Of a DNA stretch of 64,000 bases, positions 17,489-27,142 are shown in pieces. Position 1 is the first letter of the stretch. Each line of letters starts with the position of its first letter. The notes under the pieces were generated by a model. It was not told where the DNA came from. It did no database searches and was given only the letters and a program-made list of their open reading frames with translations. The position numbers and the translations under genes were made by a program. This DNA comes from Planctomycetota bacterium (GTDB lineage Bacteria > Planctomycetota > B15-G4 > SIAN01), in assembly GCA_028289345.1 (NCBI GenBank), contig JANQQL010000030.1:43877-107876 (forward strand), in the 5' to 3' direction.

Positions 17489-19937
17489 CACGCCGCTGGA
17501 TGAAATCGCACGGCGGCGGCGGGTGCTGCAACTGCTGGAAGAGGTTCTGGAGCTCCAGGAAGTCGAACGACCGGCATTCCTCGATCGCTGCTGTGGCGCG
17601 GACGAGGCGATGCGACGCGAGATCGTGAAGCTGCTTCGTTTTGAACGCGAGGATCGCGAGCTGTCCCCCCTTGCCGATGAAGCGTTGCTGGCGGAGGTGG
17701 CCGGGGGAATCCGCAGCCATCTGGATCCCGGGAGCCGCGTGGCGGGTTACGTTGTACGCCGAGTGGTGGCGACCGGCGGCATGGGAGTGGTGTACGAGGC
17801 CGAACAGAAGCGCCCGGCTCGACGGGTGGCGCTCAAGCTGATGCGCTGGGTGCACGACTCGGAGAGCTCGCGCCGGAGGTTTCGCTACGAGGCCGAGTTC
17901 CTGGCGCGCCTGTCCCATCCGGGAATCGCGCAAGTGTACGAGGTCGGCGTTCACCACGCTCCCGACGGCACCGAGGTGCCCTTCTTCGCCATGGAGTTCG
18001 TCGACGGCAGCGTGGATCTGGTCACGTCGGTCCGCCAGCGAGCCCTGGACCGAGAGGAACGTCTACAACTGTTCCAGAAGATCTGTCAGGCGGTCCATCA
18101 CGGCCATCAGCGCGGTGTCATTCACCGTGACCTCAAACCTTCCAACATCTTGGTGGACCGAGAGGGAAGTCCCAAGATCATCGACTTCGGCATCGCGCGT
18201 GCCACCGAAGTCGGAGATGCCACGCGCCAGACCGCGGAGGGAAACCTCCTTGGCACTCTCGACTACATGAGTCCCGAGCAACTCGGTCCGGCGACTGTCG
18301 CCGTCGACACTCGCTCGGACGTGTATGCCCTGGGTGTCCTCCTGTACGAACTGCTGTGCGGGCGCACCCCCCACCAGACCGCGGACTGCTCGATCCCCGA
18401 GGCCGTGCGGCGCGTGACCGAGACCGAGCCGCCGCGTCCTTCGACAATGGTGCAACTACCCCGTGACCTCGAAGCCGTGGTCCTCAAGGCGCTGGCCAGG
18501 GATCCGTCCAAGCGCTACGCCTCTGCCGACGCGCTCAGCCAGGACGTGGGTCGCTTTCTCGATCTGCAACCCGTGGATGCACGCCTTCCCAGCAAGACGT
18601 ACCAGCTCACCCGGCTCGTGCAGCGTCATCGGGCTTTGGCCATCGGTACGGCGATCCTGTTGATCGGCCTGACGGCGGCCCTGTTGGTCAGCTTGGCGGC
18701 AACCCGAACCGCGCGCCAGGCAACGGCCGCGGCGAAGTTCCAGCTCGGCGAGGCGGCCCGCGCCCAGGCCGCCGAGGCAAGAACCCGGCAACACGCCGAA
18801 CAGCTCACCGACGAGCTCCTGTCATTGAGCACCGAATACGTGTTTTCTTTCGCCAGCGAGATGAAGCGCATCGAAGGGACGAACGACGTCCGCTTGCGAA
18901 TGATCGACCGCACCATCCAGCACCTGAAACGACTCGAGGCACAGGCCGGGCGTCCCGAGATCCGGACCGCGCTGGCGGGGGCACACCTGGAAATGGGCGA
19001 CCTGCTCGGCCATCCCGACATGCCGAACCTCGGAGATCCCGAAGCCGCCAAGGAGCGCTACGAAAACGCCGCACAACTCGCCAGCCAGGCCCATCAAGAA
19101 GAACCCACCGAGACCAACCTCCTGGGATGGAGCAAGGCCTTGATGCGACTCGGGGAGGCAGCACTGGCCGAGGGAACCATGACGGTGGCCGTCGACTACT
19201 TCGAGCAATCCCTCAAGAAACTCGAAGCGACAGGAAGCGAGGGGCGCCATCCCGTGCAACTCGCCCAGCTCCTGACCGTTCTGGGATCCGCCCACGGTGT
19301 CAGCGGGAAGCACAAAGCTGCCCTCGAGTGCTTCCAGCGTGTCAGACACTTGCGAGTCGCGATGCTCGAAGAGACCCCGAATGATCTCGCCGCGCGTTTC
19401 AACGTGGGGAACTCCACGGCCAAAGTCAGCGCCGCGCAATACCAGGTCGGCGACCTCGAACGGGCGATCGTCACTTGCGAGCAGTCCCTCGAGATCCTCA
19501 CCGATCTCGTCGAGGACGCGCCCCGACACATCACCTATCGAGTCTCCCTGGCCCAGGCCCACTCGCTCCTCTCGGAAATCCTGATCGCCTCCGGAGACCC
19601 CGAGTACGCCACCGAGACCGCGCTGACGGGGATCGACGTCATCCAGCCCGCGGTTGAGACACACCCCGAAGACGTGTTCGCCATTCGCTGGAACGCGCCC
19701 CTCTGGTTCAATCTCGGCTGGTCGTATCAAGAACGCGAGCAAGCGACGGAAGACGCCCGCGAATCCGAGATTCTGTTGCGCCAGGCCGCAGACGCCTACG
19801 AGCAGAGCCGGGAGATCTTCGAGTCCCTTCATCGGCGCGGTGCGCTGCTTGGTCGAGAGGCGGGGCATCTGGCGATCATCGCCGAGCGCATCGATGAGGT
19901 GCGGGAGCGGCTGGAGGAGTTGCGAAAGCGGCCGTGA
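17481..19937 (+). CDS. membrane Ser/Thr protein kinase with TPR-like tail
   Basis: 818 residues. An N-terminal helical segment (LLEEVLELQEVERPAFLDRC) is typical of kinases paired with ECF sigma factors. The Hanks-type kinase domain spans about residues 88-360: Gly loop VATGGMGVVYEA, K119 in VALKLM, HRDLKPSN with catalytic D217, DFG at 235-237 and APE-like SPEQ. One transmembrane helix lies near 392-415 (ALAIGTAILLIGLTAALLVSLAA). A coiled Ala/Gln/Arg-rich stretch then leads into about eight TPR-like helical hairpins to the C-terminus. All catalytic residues are present, so the kinase is expected to be active. Translationally coupled to the upstream sigma factor. Confidence 0.92.
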   Translation: MSDTPLDEIARRRRVLQLLEEVLELQEVERPAFLDRCCGADEAMRREIVKLLRFEREDRELSPLADEALLAEVAGGIRSHLDPGSRVAGYVVRRVVATGGMGVVYEAEQKRPARRVALKLMRWVHDSESSRRRFRYEAEFLARLSHPGIAQVYEVGVHHAPDGTEVPFFAMEFVDGSVDLVTSVRQRALDREERLQLFQKICQAVHHGHQRGVIHRDLKPSNILVDREGSPKIIDFGIARATEVGDATRQTAEGNLLGTLDYMSPEQLGPATVAVDTRSDVYALGVLLYELLCGRTPHQTADCSIPEAVRRVTETEPPRPSTMVQLPRDLEAVVLKALARDPSKRYASADALSQDVGRFLDLQPVDARLPSKTYQLTRLVQRHRALAIGTAILLIGLTAALLVSLAATRTARQATAAAKFQLGEAARAQAAEARTRQHAEQLTDELLSLSTEYVFSFASEMKRIEGTNDVRLRMIDRTIQHLKRLEAQAGRPEIRTALAGAHLEMGDLLGHPDMPNLGDPEAAKERYENAAQLASQAHQEEPTETNLLGWSKALMRLGEAALAEGTMTVAVDYFEQSLKKLEATGSEGRHPVQLAQLLTVLGSAHGVSGKHKAALECFQRVRHLRVAMLEETPNDLAARFNVGNSTAKVSAAQYQVGDLERAIVTCEQSLEILTDLVEDAPRHITYRVSLAQAHSLLSEILIASGDPEYATETALTGIDVIQPAVETHPEDVFAIRWNAPLWFNLGWSYQEREQATEDARESEILLRQAADAYEQSREIFESLHRRGALLGREAGHLAIIAERIDEVRERLEELRKRP

Positions 19938-20405
19938 GGGCGGTGGTTCGATTCGTACACGCCCCTGGGGAAGCGGGCGGGAGAATCGGCTCCTCACGAA
20001 GGGACAGTCGGTTCTTCGTGTGGCAGCCCATCAGAGAAGTCTCTTGGCGAACCAATCGGGGATTGCCGCCCCATGATGGTTCGACGAAGAAGTTTCCCCT
20101 CGGGATCCACGCTGCGCTCGAGCCATTGGAAACACAGTCGCCCCGTTCCTGGAGAACGGCGACACCCGCAGGCGCAGTGGCGAGGGAATGCTCCAACCGT
20201 CCTCCAGATCGATGGCACGTGACCACGGTTCACAATCTCTCACCACCGAGCGGCGGACATTCGGGAGTTGCTCGCACTCACAACCACCAAACGTCGCTGA
20301 CCGAGGGATCGAATCACGAGATCACCGGAAGAGTCCTCGCTAGAACGAAAGATGTTTGACGCGTCGACAATGAGTCCATTCTCGCTCCTACCGAAAGGCT
20401 CTCCC
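19938..20405. other. gap before FG-GAP gene
   Basis: About 470 bases with no recognisable gene. The right end carries AAAGG shortly before the ATG at 20406. No clear promoter or terminator seen. Confidence 0.35.
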
Positions 20406-21818
20406 ATGAATACGCGCACTCCGCTCTTCGTCGCATGGACACTCGCTGTGCTCGAAACGTCGATTGCACAGGAACAAGTGGATGTCTACGACAATCCAAA
20501 CGCTCTGTTCGCTCTTCGCATGGGGCCTTTGGGCGACCTGACTGGCGACGGAATCCAAGAGCTCGGAGTGTCCGGCTACATCGGTACTAGCGGGTCCTTC
20601 GAGATCCTCTCGGGCTCCGATGGCACGGTGATTGGAGAAGTGTCCGTCGGCACAGACCACTTCATTGATCGCATCGCTCCGGCTGGAGATGTCGACAATG
20701 ATGGAGTCGATGACTTCCTCATCACCGACGTCGGTCAGATCTCTCGGGACGTCATCGTGATCTCCGGCGCGACTTTCGGCGGCCTGCACGGTTATTCCCG
20801 GCCCGTCGACCAGTTTGTCTTCGACTTTTTCGGGAGTATGCCCGCGGGGGGAAGCGATCTGAACAACGACGGCCACGACGACTTCTACATCAACGATCCC
20901 TTCCAGGGCGTCGGCCGGTTCTATTCCGGAGCCACAGGACAGGTGCTACGTACCCTCGCCGGGACGCCGGTCGTTCATTTTGTAAGCGATGTCAACGGGG
21001 ACGAGAACGGAGATTACGTGGCCACCCAACTGGGATTCGTCCAGTGGTTTTCCGGAGCAGACGATTCCCTTCTTCATGCGTCCCACGGCGTCGACTCTGG
21101 TTTCTCCCTCACCTCCCTGCGCCTATTGAGCGATCGCAACGGGGATGGAGTGCAGGAAATCGTTGCCACCGCCGCCACCCAGGGATCCACCGTCAGCCGG
21201 ATCTATGTGCTCGACGGCATGACCGGTGCCTCTCTGGGATTCGCGGAAGCGCCGCCGGAAACGACTCAGTTCTTCACGCTGAATCCCGCCGGAGACATGA
21301 ATGGTGACGGATTCGAGGACTTCGCTTTCGGCACGGACTCCAGCGGAGATCGGGAACAGATCGCCTTGTACTCCGGCCGCGACTTCGACCTTCTCTATCT
21401 CTGGGAGAGCGACGAGTCCCTGAGCTTCGGCGCCGGCACCGCGGCCCTCGGAGATCGGAACGGCGACGGAGCCGACGAAATTGCGTTCAGTTCGCGAGAA
21501 GGCAATGGCCTCATTTCCATTCGAGGAGGGCGCGAGTTGTTCTTGAACGCGCCGGACCTGGTCGGAGTGACCGAGCAAATCACCCTGCGAACGGCAGGTG
21601 GCGAGCCCGGAAAGATCAGCGGTTTGTTCCTGACGGAGGTGAACGGCTCGCCTCTGGTGTTTCGACCGTCGCCGTTGGTCTTGCTGAATGCCGTGGGCGC
21701 GTCCCAAGAAACCTTGCCCATGCCCTTCTTTCCCGTCGAGCTGACCTTTCTCTCATTTGCCAAGAACGCCGAAAACAAAGTTGTGGTCAGCGGCTCGGAA
21801 GTCGTGCGCGTCGAGTAG
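20406..21818 (+). CDS. exported FG-GAP/VCBS-type propeller protein
   Basis: 470 residues from ATG 20406, chosen because it gives a clean signal peptide (FVAWTLAVLETSIAQ); the frame is open 18 codons further upstream. About seven FG-GAP repeats contain Ca-binding-like loops: GDLTGDGIQELGVSG, GDVDNDGVDDFLI, SDLNNDGHDDFYI, GDMNGDGFEDFAFG, GDRNGDGADEIAFS. These integrin-alpha-like blades suggest a Ca-stabilised beta-propeller. It ends in the shared terminal domain (TEVNGSPLVF, final VSGSEVVRVE). It resembles the minus-strand gene at 22640-24085 in length and architecture, and the two are probably paralogues. Likely secreted or on the cell surface. Confidence 0.85.
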   Translation: MNTRTPLFVAWTLAVLETSIAQEQVDVYDNPNALFALRMGPLGDLTGDGIQELGVSGYIGTSGSFEILSGSDGTVIGEVSVGTDHFIDRIAPAGDVDNDGVDDFLITDVGQISRDVIVISGATFGGLHGYSRPVDQFVFDFFGSMPAGGSDLNNDGHDDFYINDPFQGVGRFYSGATGQVLRTLAGTPVVHFVSDVNGDENGDYVATQLGFVQWFSGADDSLLHASHGVDSGFSLTSLRLLSDRNGDGVQEIVATAATQGSTVSRIYVLDGMTGASLGFAEAPPETTQFFTLNPAGDMNGDGFEDFAFGTDSSGDREQIALYSGRDFDLLYLWESDESLSFGAGTAALGDRNGDGADEIAFSSREGNGLISIRGGRELFLNAPDLVGVTEQITLRTAGGEPGKISGLFLTEVNGSPLVFRPSPLVLLNAVGASQETLPMPFFPVELTFLSFAKNAENKVVVSGSEVVRVE

Positions 21819-22046
21819 CTGCAGAATCGCTTCTCGCGATGGTGGGAGAGGACCTGATCTTCCCGACGTGGACTTGGGCCCATCACTGTCGACCTTCATG
21901 ACTCACGAAGGCTCCCTGCCCCTTGACAAAGAGGCCTCGGAGGCCCGACCGAGAGATTCTCGTCTCCCAAAAAGTCGATCCGCAGGCGAGTCAATGGCCT
22001 CGAAAAACGGCTCCCATCGCGCGCCGAATCTCTTCTTGCTGACCTG

Positions 22047-22430
22047 CTAGGACAGCGCGTGGGCCTGCAACTCTTCCAAGTCCACGAACTCCAGCGCAGA
22101 GAAGTGTGTGGATTCAAGGCGCACCGGAGGAGCGACCCCGGCGTTCATCGCCTCCTTCCAGCGCTGAACGCAGACGCACCAACGATCCCCGGGCTTCAGT
22201 CCGGGAAAGCCGAACTCGGGGCGTGGGGTGACCAGGTCGTTTCCTTGGGCCACGGAGAAGGCCAGAAACTCCTCGGTCATCTCCGCACAGACAATGTGCA
22301 GACCCGAGTCGTCCGGCCCCGTGCGGCAGATACCATCACGGTAGAAGCCGGTCAGGGGCGACTGGCAGCAGGAAGCAAGAGGCTGACCCAGGACGTTGCG
22401 GCCGTAGTTCGGTTGAGAAGAAGGGCTCAT
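22047..22430 (-). CDS. DUF2237 family protein
   Basis: 127 residues from ATG 22430. Nearly the whole protein follows the DUF2237 consensus: NVLGQPLASCCQSPLTGFYRD, then TGPDDSGLHIVCAEMTEEF, then FGFPGLKPGDRWCVC and RWKEAMNAGVAPPV. The conserved Cys and Gly residues are all in place. The family is small, soluble and of unknown function. The open frame continues 59 codons upstream without family similarity, hence the internal start. Convergent with the upstream FG-GAP gene and separated from the next one by about 210 bases, so probably a single-gene unit. Confidence 0.9.
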   Translation of the reverse strand: MSPSSQPNYGRNVLGQPLASCCQSPLTGFYRDGICRTGPDDSGLHIVCAEMTEEFLAFSVAQGNDLVTPRPEFGFPGLKPGDRWCVCVQRWKEAMNAGVAPPVRLESTHFSALEFVDLEELQAHALS

Positions 22431-22639
22431 GATGGGGTCGAAGTGTATCCCCTTGTCGGGGTGGCTAGAAGCCCCGCCTTGAACGCCATGCCTCCCATTG
22501 TCCCAATGAAGCCAAGACGCCGACCAGAGATCACCGTTTGCCCGCCCCTTCGACCACACCTCGGCGCCGGGCTTCCGTCCCCGGAAGAGCTCTGCTCTCC
22601 GCGTCAAAGGCGCTGACGTTCAGGCTGGGACAACCGACC

Positions 22640-24085
22640 TCAGGGAAACTGAATCACCTCCGGTTCACTATCAAGCAGCGGGCCTGCCGCAGACTTCCCC
22701 AATCCCCAGCACGTCATCTCGATGCCGCTGAGGACTGGTAACACCGAGGCGGAAAAACTCAGAGTGCCCGTCGCGTCGAAGGTCTTGATTCCGCTGAGGT
22801 TCAGGAACAATCCGGCGCCGTTCACCGAGATGATGGCGATCATGCCTCGGTTTCCGGGAGTTCCTGGACGCAAGGTCAGATTCAAGGTGGAACCCACTGG
22901 TGCCACCCGTGGTTCCGCATGGAGCCACAGATCGCTGCCCCCGATCACCGTCGCGACCCCGGAGGACACGGCGAGGGAAGGAGCACTCCAGTCAGTGATC
23001 ACGAAATCGCCGAGGCCATCCCCGTTGACGTCCCCCAACGCCGCTGCCTGCCGAATCTGAATAGGAAGAGCGTGATCATCGAATCGATACAAGCGCACCC
23101 CGTTCTTTCCAGACCAAATTTCGAATCCATCGTCGCCGGAAGCAAGAAAGTCCTCGCACCCATCCCCATCCACGTCTCCCGCAAACTCGAACGTGTCGCC
23201 GAGACTGCTACCGGTTGCGCCAAACCAAGTTTGGAGAACGGCCTGATCGATGGGAGACACGAAATCAATGCGCCCGCTTGAGGCGTTGTCGTTCGGGGCA
23301 CCAATCGCCAGGTCGGGCCGTGCGTCGCCATTGGCATCCGGAATCAACAACAGGGAGGAACCAAAAGCCCCTGTGACCCCATCAATGGTCGCAAGGACCG
23401 CTCCATCGGCACCGGAGTGGACAATCACCGAATCTCGCATGGGTGCGCCGATGGCAACATCATCGAATCCATCATTGTTGAGATCCCCCACCGCCTCCAC
23501 GGCGATCGCATAGTTCACTTCCTGGAAGTTTCCGGGGAAGTGATGCAACCTCGTGCCGGTTTGGACGGACCAGACCTCGGCATCCCCAGGAACAAAAGCC
23601 TGCAGCTGCCCAGGAATCCCAAGGATGAGATCGTCCCAACCATCTCCATCGACATCCCCCGCTCTGCTCACCGCATAGGGAACTCTCGATCCGCAACAGG
23701 TGCTGGCGATGGACTGAATCGTCGAGCCGTCGACTCCTGAGAGCAGTTCGACGGTGCCGGCGTTTGTCACTGCCAGATCGGGAATCCCGTCCTGATTGAA
23801 GTCTCCGACATTTCGGAACAAGGTGTGGGGATGATTCCACGTATCGAGAAGTGAACGATCCGTCCCCGACCGGATTTCGATCACCCCCGCTGTCGACAGC
23901 GCAAAATCCGTGATGCCATCCGAGTTCCGATCTCCCAATGGCGCGACCTGAAATCCTAGGAAGTCCCCCGGTGAGCCGGTCAAGGTGTCCAGAGCGGTCT
24001 GCGCGTGAATCGTCGAACAAAGCGAAACCCAAACAGCAACCGCCACCCACGAGAGGGAACCACGAGACAGTGCGGGGGGATGCAT
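22640..24085 (-). CDS. exported FG-GAP/VCBS-type propeller protein (paralogue)
   Basis: 481 residues from ATG 24085, with GGAG upstream. Signal peptide (WVAVAVWVSLCSTIHAQ). FG-GAP blades contain acidic loops: GDRNSDGITDFALS, GDFNQDGIPDLAV, GDVDGDGWDDLILG, GDLNNDGFDDVAIG, PDANGDARPDLAIG, GDVDGDGCEDFLAS and GDVNGDGLGDFVI, so seven in all. This matches a closed seven-bladed Ca-binding propeller like the gene at 20406. The shared terminal domain follows (ISVNGAGLF, DATGTLSFSASVLP, DSEPEVIQFP). No enzymatic motif. Likely surface protein of unknown ligand. Confidence 0.87.
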   Translation of the reverse strand: MHPPALSRGSLSWVAVAVWVSLCSTIHAQTALDTLTGSPGDFLGFQVAPLGDRNSDGITDFALSTAGVIEIRSGTDRSLLDTWNHPHTLFRNVGDFNQDGIPDLAVTNAGTVELLSGVDGSTIQSIASTCCGSRVPYAVSRAGDVDGDGWDDLILGIPGQLQAFVPGDAEVWSVQTGTRLHHFPGNFQEVNYAIAVEAVGDLNNDGFDDVAIGAPMRDSVIVHSGADGAVLATIDGVTGAFGSSLLLIPDANGDARPDLAIGAPNDNASSGRIDFVSPIDQAVLQTWFGATGSSLGDTFEFAGDVDGDGCEDFLASGDDGFEIWSGKNGVRLYRFDDHALPIQIRQAAALGDVNGDGLGDFVITDWSAPSLAVSSGVATVIGGSDLWLHAEPRVAPVGSTLNLTLRPGTPGNRGMIAIISVNGAGLFLNLSGIKTFDATGTLSFSASVLPVLSGIEMTCWGLGKSAAGPLLDSEPEVIQFP

Positions 24086-24529
24086 GCGCTTTCTCCTTGG
24101 TCCGGGACGCCGCTTCCTGCTAGCCCTCGTCTGCGCTCGAGGAGAGGTCTTTGGTTTTTAGATTCCGGAGTTTTTCTTCGGCTTGGTCGCCGGCCACGGG
24201 CGGTCCATGGTCAACATTGCTCCGAGGCCGGCCCCTTTCCGACACGACGACCCACCCGCCCCCGCTACCGGTGGCGGAGCACACGCAGGGTCACGACAAG
24301 CTCGTACCCCTTTCTGAGCGTCGCAATTCTCGTCGGCAAGGGACATTTCCTCGGCTCCCCTCCCGTCTTGCATCGGTGGCGTGGTCGATTGAGCGATCGC
24401 CCTCCCTTTGGCGACAACGGTGCTGAGACGCTGACACACTCAGAAATCAGCGTCGCGGCCGGTAGGCCGGACGTTCAGTCAACGCAGATGGGCTCCACAC
24501 CCTCTATCGACCCGGAACAAGCCGGACGA
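24086..24529. other. gap upstream of FG-GAP gene
   Basis: About 440 bases between the FG-GAP gene start and the 3' end of the lipoprotein gene. Open frames on both strands lack protein-like features. I see nothing functional apart from the ribosome binding site of the FG-GAP gene. Confidence 0.35.
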
Positions 24530-25472
24530 TTAGAACCCAGGAGGCCTCGAGAACTCTAGAAGCATCGATCGGCGGTCCCCCGGTGTTCCTTGACGCGCAA
24601 GTCCGTTGTTGTCCAAGAGAACGAGCATGCGGTCCTCGACTAAGGCAAGGCCCTCAGCAAGGCCAAACGGTTCCTGCGTCTCGTAGTAATCAGTTGGGTT
24701 CAGAGAAAACTCGACTCGGTGAACGAGCCTTCGCTGGCGAGGGTCGATTTTCAAGACTGCAGGATCGTTGCGAACGAGGGCGTAGAGGTACCCGTGTTCG
24801 AAGAAGAGACCCGTGTAGTCAGGAAAGATCGAGATCCAACCGCCCCTCGCCGCGCGCTCCCAACGTGGTAGGCGCCATCCGCTGGGCACGTCGAAGAAAC
24901 CCGTTCTCCGCAGCGTTTCTGAATCGACTTCGTAAATCATCCTGTACTGACGTTCGATAGCGAGATAGAGCACGCCCGAATCGGAGTCGAAGGTAATACC
25001 CTCGAAGCCTGTATTTTCTGTACCTCCGGGATCTGTGGTTTCGGTGTGGAGGTGCTGCAGAATCACTTGGCGACGCTCAGCGATCCCATCTGCACTGAGG
25101 AATACGATCGATGCCGAGTCCTCCTCGGCAATGAGAAACCGCTGACCATCGTGAAACAATCCCTCAAAGTCAGATAGACCATCCGTCTCAACAACCGCAA
25201 CGGCGGTGATCGCTATTAGACCGCCCACCCCGTCAGAGACCAACCGATAGACATCTGAGTCGCGCTCGTCATCGTTCACTACGAACCACTGCCCATTTTG
25301 AACGTGAAGCCCGGACGGTTCAAAACACGTGGATGTGTCCCCGTCTGGTCGCAGAATTAGGATACACCGCGAGCAACTCGCTGCGTTTGGCGCGGCTGAC
25401 CTCCCCCACGAACTTACTGACCGACTGGCATCCTGTGAAACCAATGGTGAAGAGGACGACCCAGCTCTTCAT
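24530..25472 (-). CDS. lipoprotein with propeller-like domain (SdiA-regulated/phytase-esterase-like), frameshifted
   Basis: The ATG at 25472 overlaps the stop of the TIR gene (ATGA) and encodes a lipoprotein signal (MKSWVVLFTIGFTGC, lipobox Cys15). That frame ends after about 50 codons at a TGA near 25321. The following body lies in another frame that continues to 24530 (304 codons if started at its own first ATG). Removing one base near 25360, after SELLA, joins the signal to ILILRPDGDTSTCFEPSGL. The body contains GQWFVVNDDERDSDVYRL, DFEGLFHDGQRFLIAEEDS, GFEGITFDSDSGVLYLAIER and LAEGLALVEDRMLVLLDNNG. These resemble SdiA-regulated or esterase-like-phytase beta-propellers (EG/FEG motifs). The broken frame could be a real mutation or a sequencing error. 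Confidence 0.7.
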
Positions 25473-26698
25473 GGCAACCTCGCTTCTTCAACACTAACAA
25501 TAATACCATCATGATCTTCTCGCACGCCGGGGACATTGAGAATCCTCTCTATGTCAAACACGACCTCGCCCCCAGTCGTCCGACATCGAACCGTATCTCC
25601 CATCACTGCGCAAACCGAAACACAACCGTTCTCGTTCGCGACCGCCAAGCCGTCTTCAATCTGCTGACGCCGCCTATTCATGAAGTCCTTGTCGTCGTCG
25701 GATTGATAGCGACCGACGTCTTGGGTCACGCTTACCCGCACTTCAGATCCGGGTGCGAGCCCACCGATTGATAAATGCACGTACGACCGTTGTCGCTCAC
25801 TTGGAAAGAGCCAAAGTCGGGCATCTGACGACAGCTGAGCCAGGGAAGCAAAGTACGGCTTCATCCCACCTTCTGGTCGCTCCATGTACAGTTTCTTTCG
25901 CGCGTGTGCTGCAGTATCGAGGATGCCCAGAATCTTCGTGATACGGTGAAACGTCGCATTCCAGTCGGACTGATTTGTGGGGAGGTCCCGATGCCAAAGA
26001 AAGCCTTTCTCGCCAAGTAGCTCCTTGGGGTAGGCATTCGCGTAAGGTCGGATTGCATCGCGCTCTGCCTTCGCGAGAACCAAATCGTCCAAAGCGCCAA
26101 CGTCAATGTGTTCGAAGTGCACCCCCTGAACTTGCTGGTCGACGCCGTGCTCAAGCAGCAGTCGTTCGTTCCGAGCACTGACTTGGTCGGGCCGATCAAT
26201 GATGGAGTTCCGGACGAGCACAGCAGCGAACATTCCAAGAGCGAATGCCAGCAAGACCAAAGCTACAATTTTGGGTCGCGGTGGCATTGAGGAGGTTTCT
26301 GCTGATCGACCCACAACTGCTGTGACCACAGCGTCAACACCTTGGCCAGCCAGCCTTACCCGGTTCGCCGAGTAGTCGCCGAGAAGAATGTGGATCCCCG
26401 ACGGATCGGTGTCATCCAGCTGGAGCACGACGATCTTGGGAGTATTCTGATCTCTCCGCTTTGCGAGGTTGTGTGCATGAAGAAACTCACCTCGAATCCA
26501 ATCGGATTCTCTGGAATGCTGCGAGATCATCACAACGACCGTAGAAGCTCCTTCGATTGCTTGGCGCACCAGATCCGTCACTGAGCCCTGGTAAAAGGAT
26601 TCGTCGTAGCGGACATCGAAACCGAATTGGCGCAACCCGTCCGCAAGCTCCTTGACGAATCGCTCATCTTCCCGGGCGTATGACAAGAAAATGGACAC
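25469..26698 (-). CDS. TIR-domain membrane protein
   Basis: 409 residues. Residues 1-130 form a TIR domain: MSIFLSYAREDERFVKEL (box 1), GFDVRYDESFYQGSV, VVVMISQHSRESDWIRGEF with E71 in the position of the NADase catalytic Glu, and KIVVLQLDD. One transmembrane helix lies at about 144-163. The C-terminal 240 residues are unrecognised, with a soluble, partly beta look (LSIGGLAPGSEVRVSV) and a Cys pair (CVSVC). With the TIR domain cytosolic, the C-terminal part would be outside the membrane. Bacterial TIR domains are usually NAD-consuming immune effectors, but membrane-anchored ones with outer sensor parts are less studied. Coupled by ATGA to the downstream lipoprotein, which could be a partner on the outer side. 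Confidence 0.85.
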   Translation of the reverse strand: MSIFLSYAREDERFVKELADGLRQFGFDVRYDESFYQGSVTDLVRQAIEGASTVVVMISQHSRESDWIRGEFLHAHNLAKRRDQNTPKIVVLQLDDTDPSGIHILLGDYSANRVRLAGQGVDAVVTAVVGRSAETSSMPPRPKIVALVLLAFALGMFAAVLVRNSIIDRPDQVSARNERLLLEHGVDQQVQGVHFEHIDVGALDDLVLAKAERDAIRPYANAYPKELLGEKGFLWHRDLPTNQSDWNATFHRITKILGILDTAAHARKKLYMERPEGGMKPYFASLAQLSSDARLWLFPSERQRSYVHLSIGGLAPGSEVRVSVTQDVGRYQSDDDKDFMNRRRQQIEDGLAVANENGCVSVCAVMGDTVRCRTTGGEVVFDIERILNVPGVREDHDGIIVSVEEARLP

Positions 26699-27142
26699 TG
26701 CACCCTCCTTTGGGGCAGCGACCCGCGGCTATTCGTTGCCCCTCACTTTGCCCCCTGCAACTAGGACGCGGCCCAATTCAAATCTGAATGTAGCGGAAAA
26801 TGTTGCGTGTATCACTCGGCCGCGCGATACTAACTCGTAATAATCCTGAGGAACAAAAACATCGACTACCTGGACCTCACGATCGCTTTAACTTTTGATT
26901 CCTCCGTCGCCGACCAAAAGACCTCTCTCCCTGAGGAGCTCCTACAAGCCTCCGATTTCTCGTCGAGGGTGCGCACTACGTCAGCCCCCGGAATCGCTCG
27001 ATCGGTTCTCCTTCAATGGGCACGCCAGTCTCGAGGCAGAGGTCGCCTCGACTCGGCGGGCGTTTCACCTTCACTGCGACAAGGCGTTGGCGGCTCTTTG
27101 TCGGCTTGTTGATCTGAGGATGCGTGGTGCTGGTGGGAATAT
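26699..27142. other. divergent gap between TIR unit and kinase unit
   Basis: About 440 bases, visibly more AT-rich than the flanking kinase genes around 26760-26900. It must hold promoters for both directions, but none could be assigned with confidence. Confidence 0.35.

Noticed and set aside
24005..24559. 184-codon plus-strand open frame
   Set aside because: Arg/Pro-rich composition, partly antisense to real genes, no ribosome binding site.
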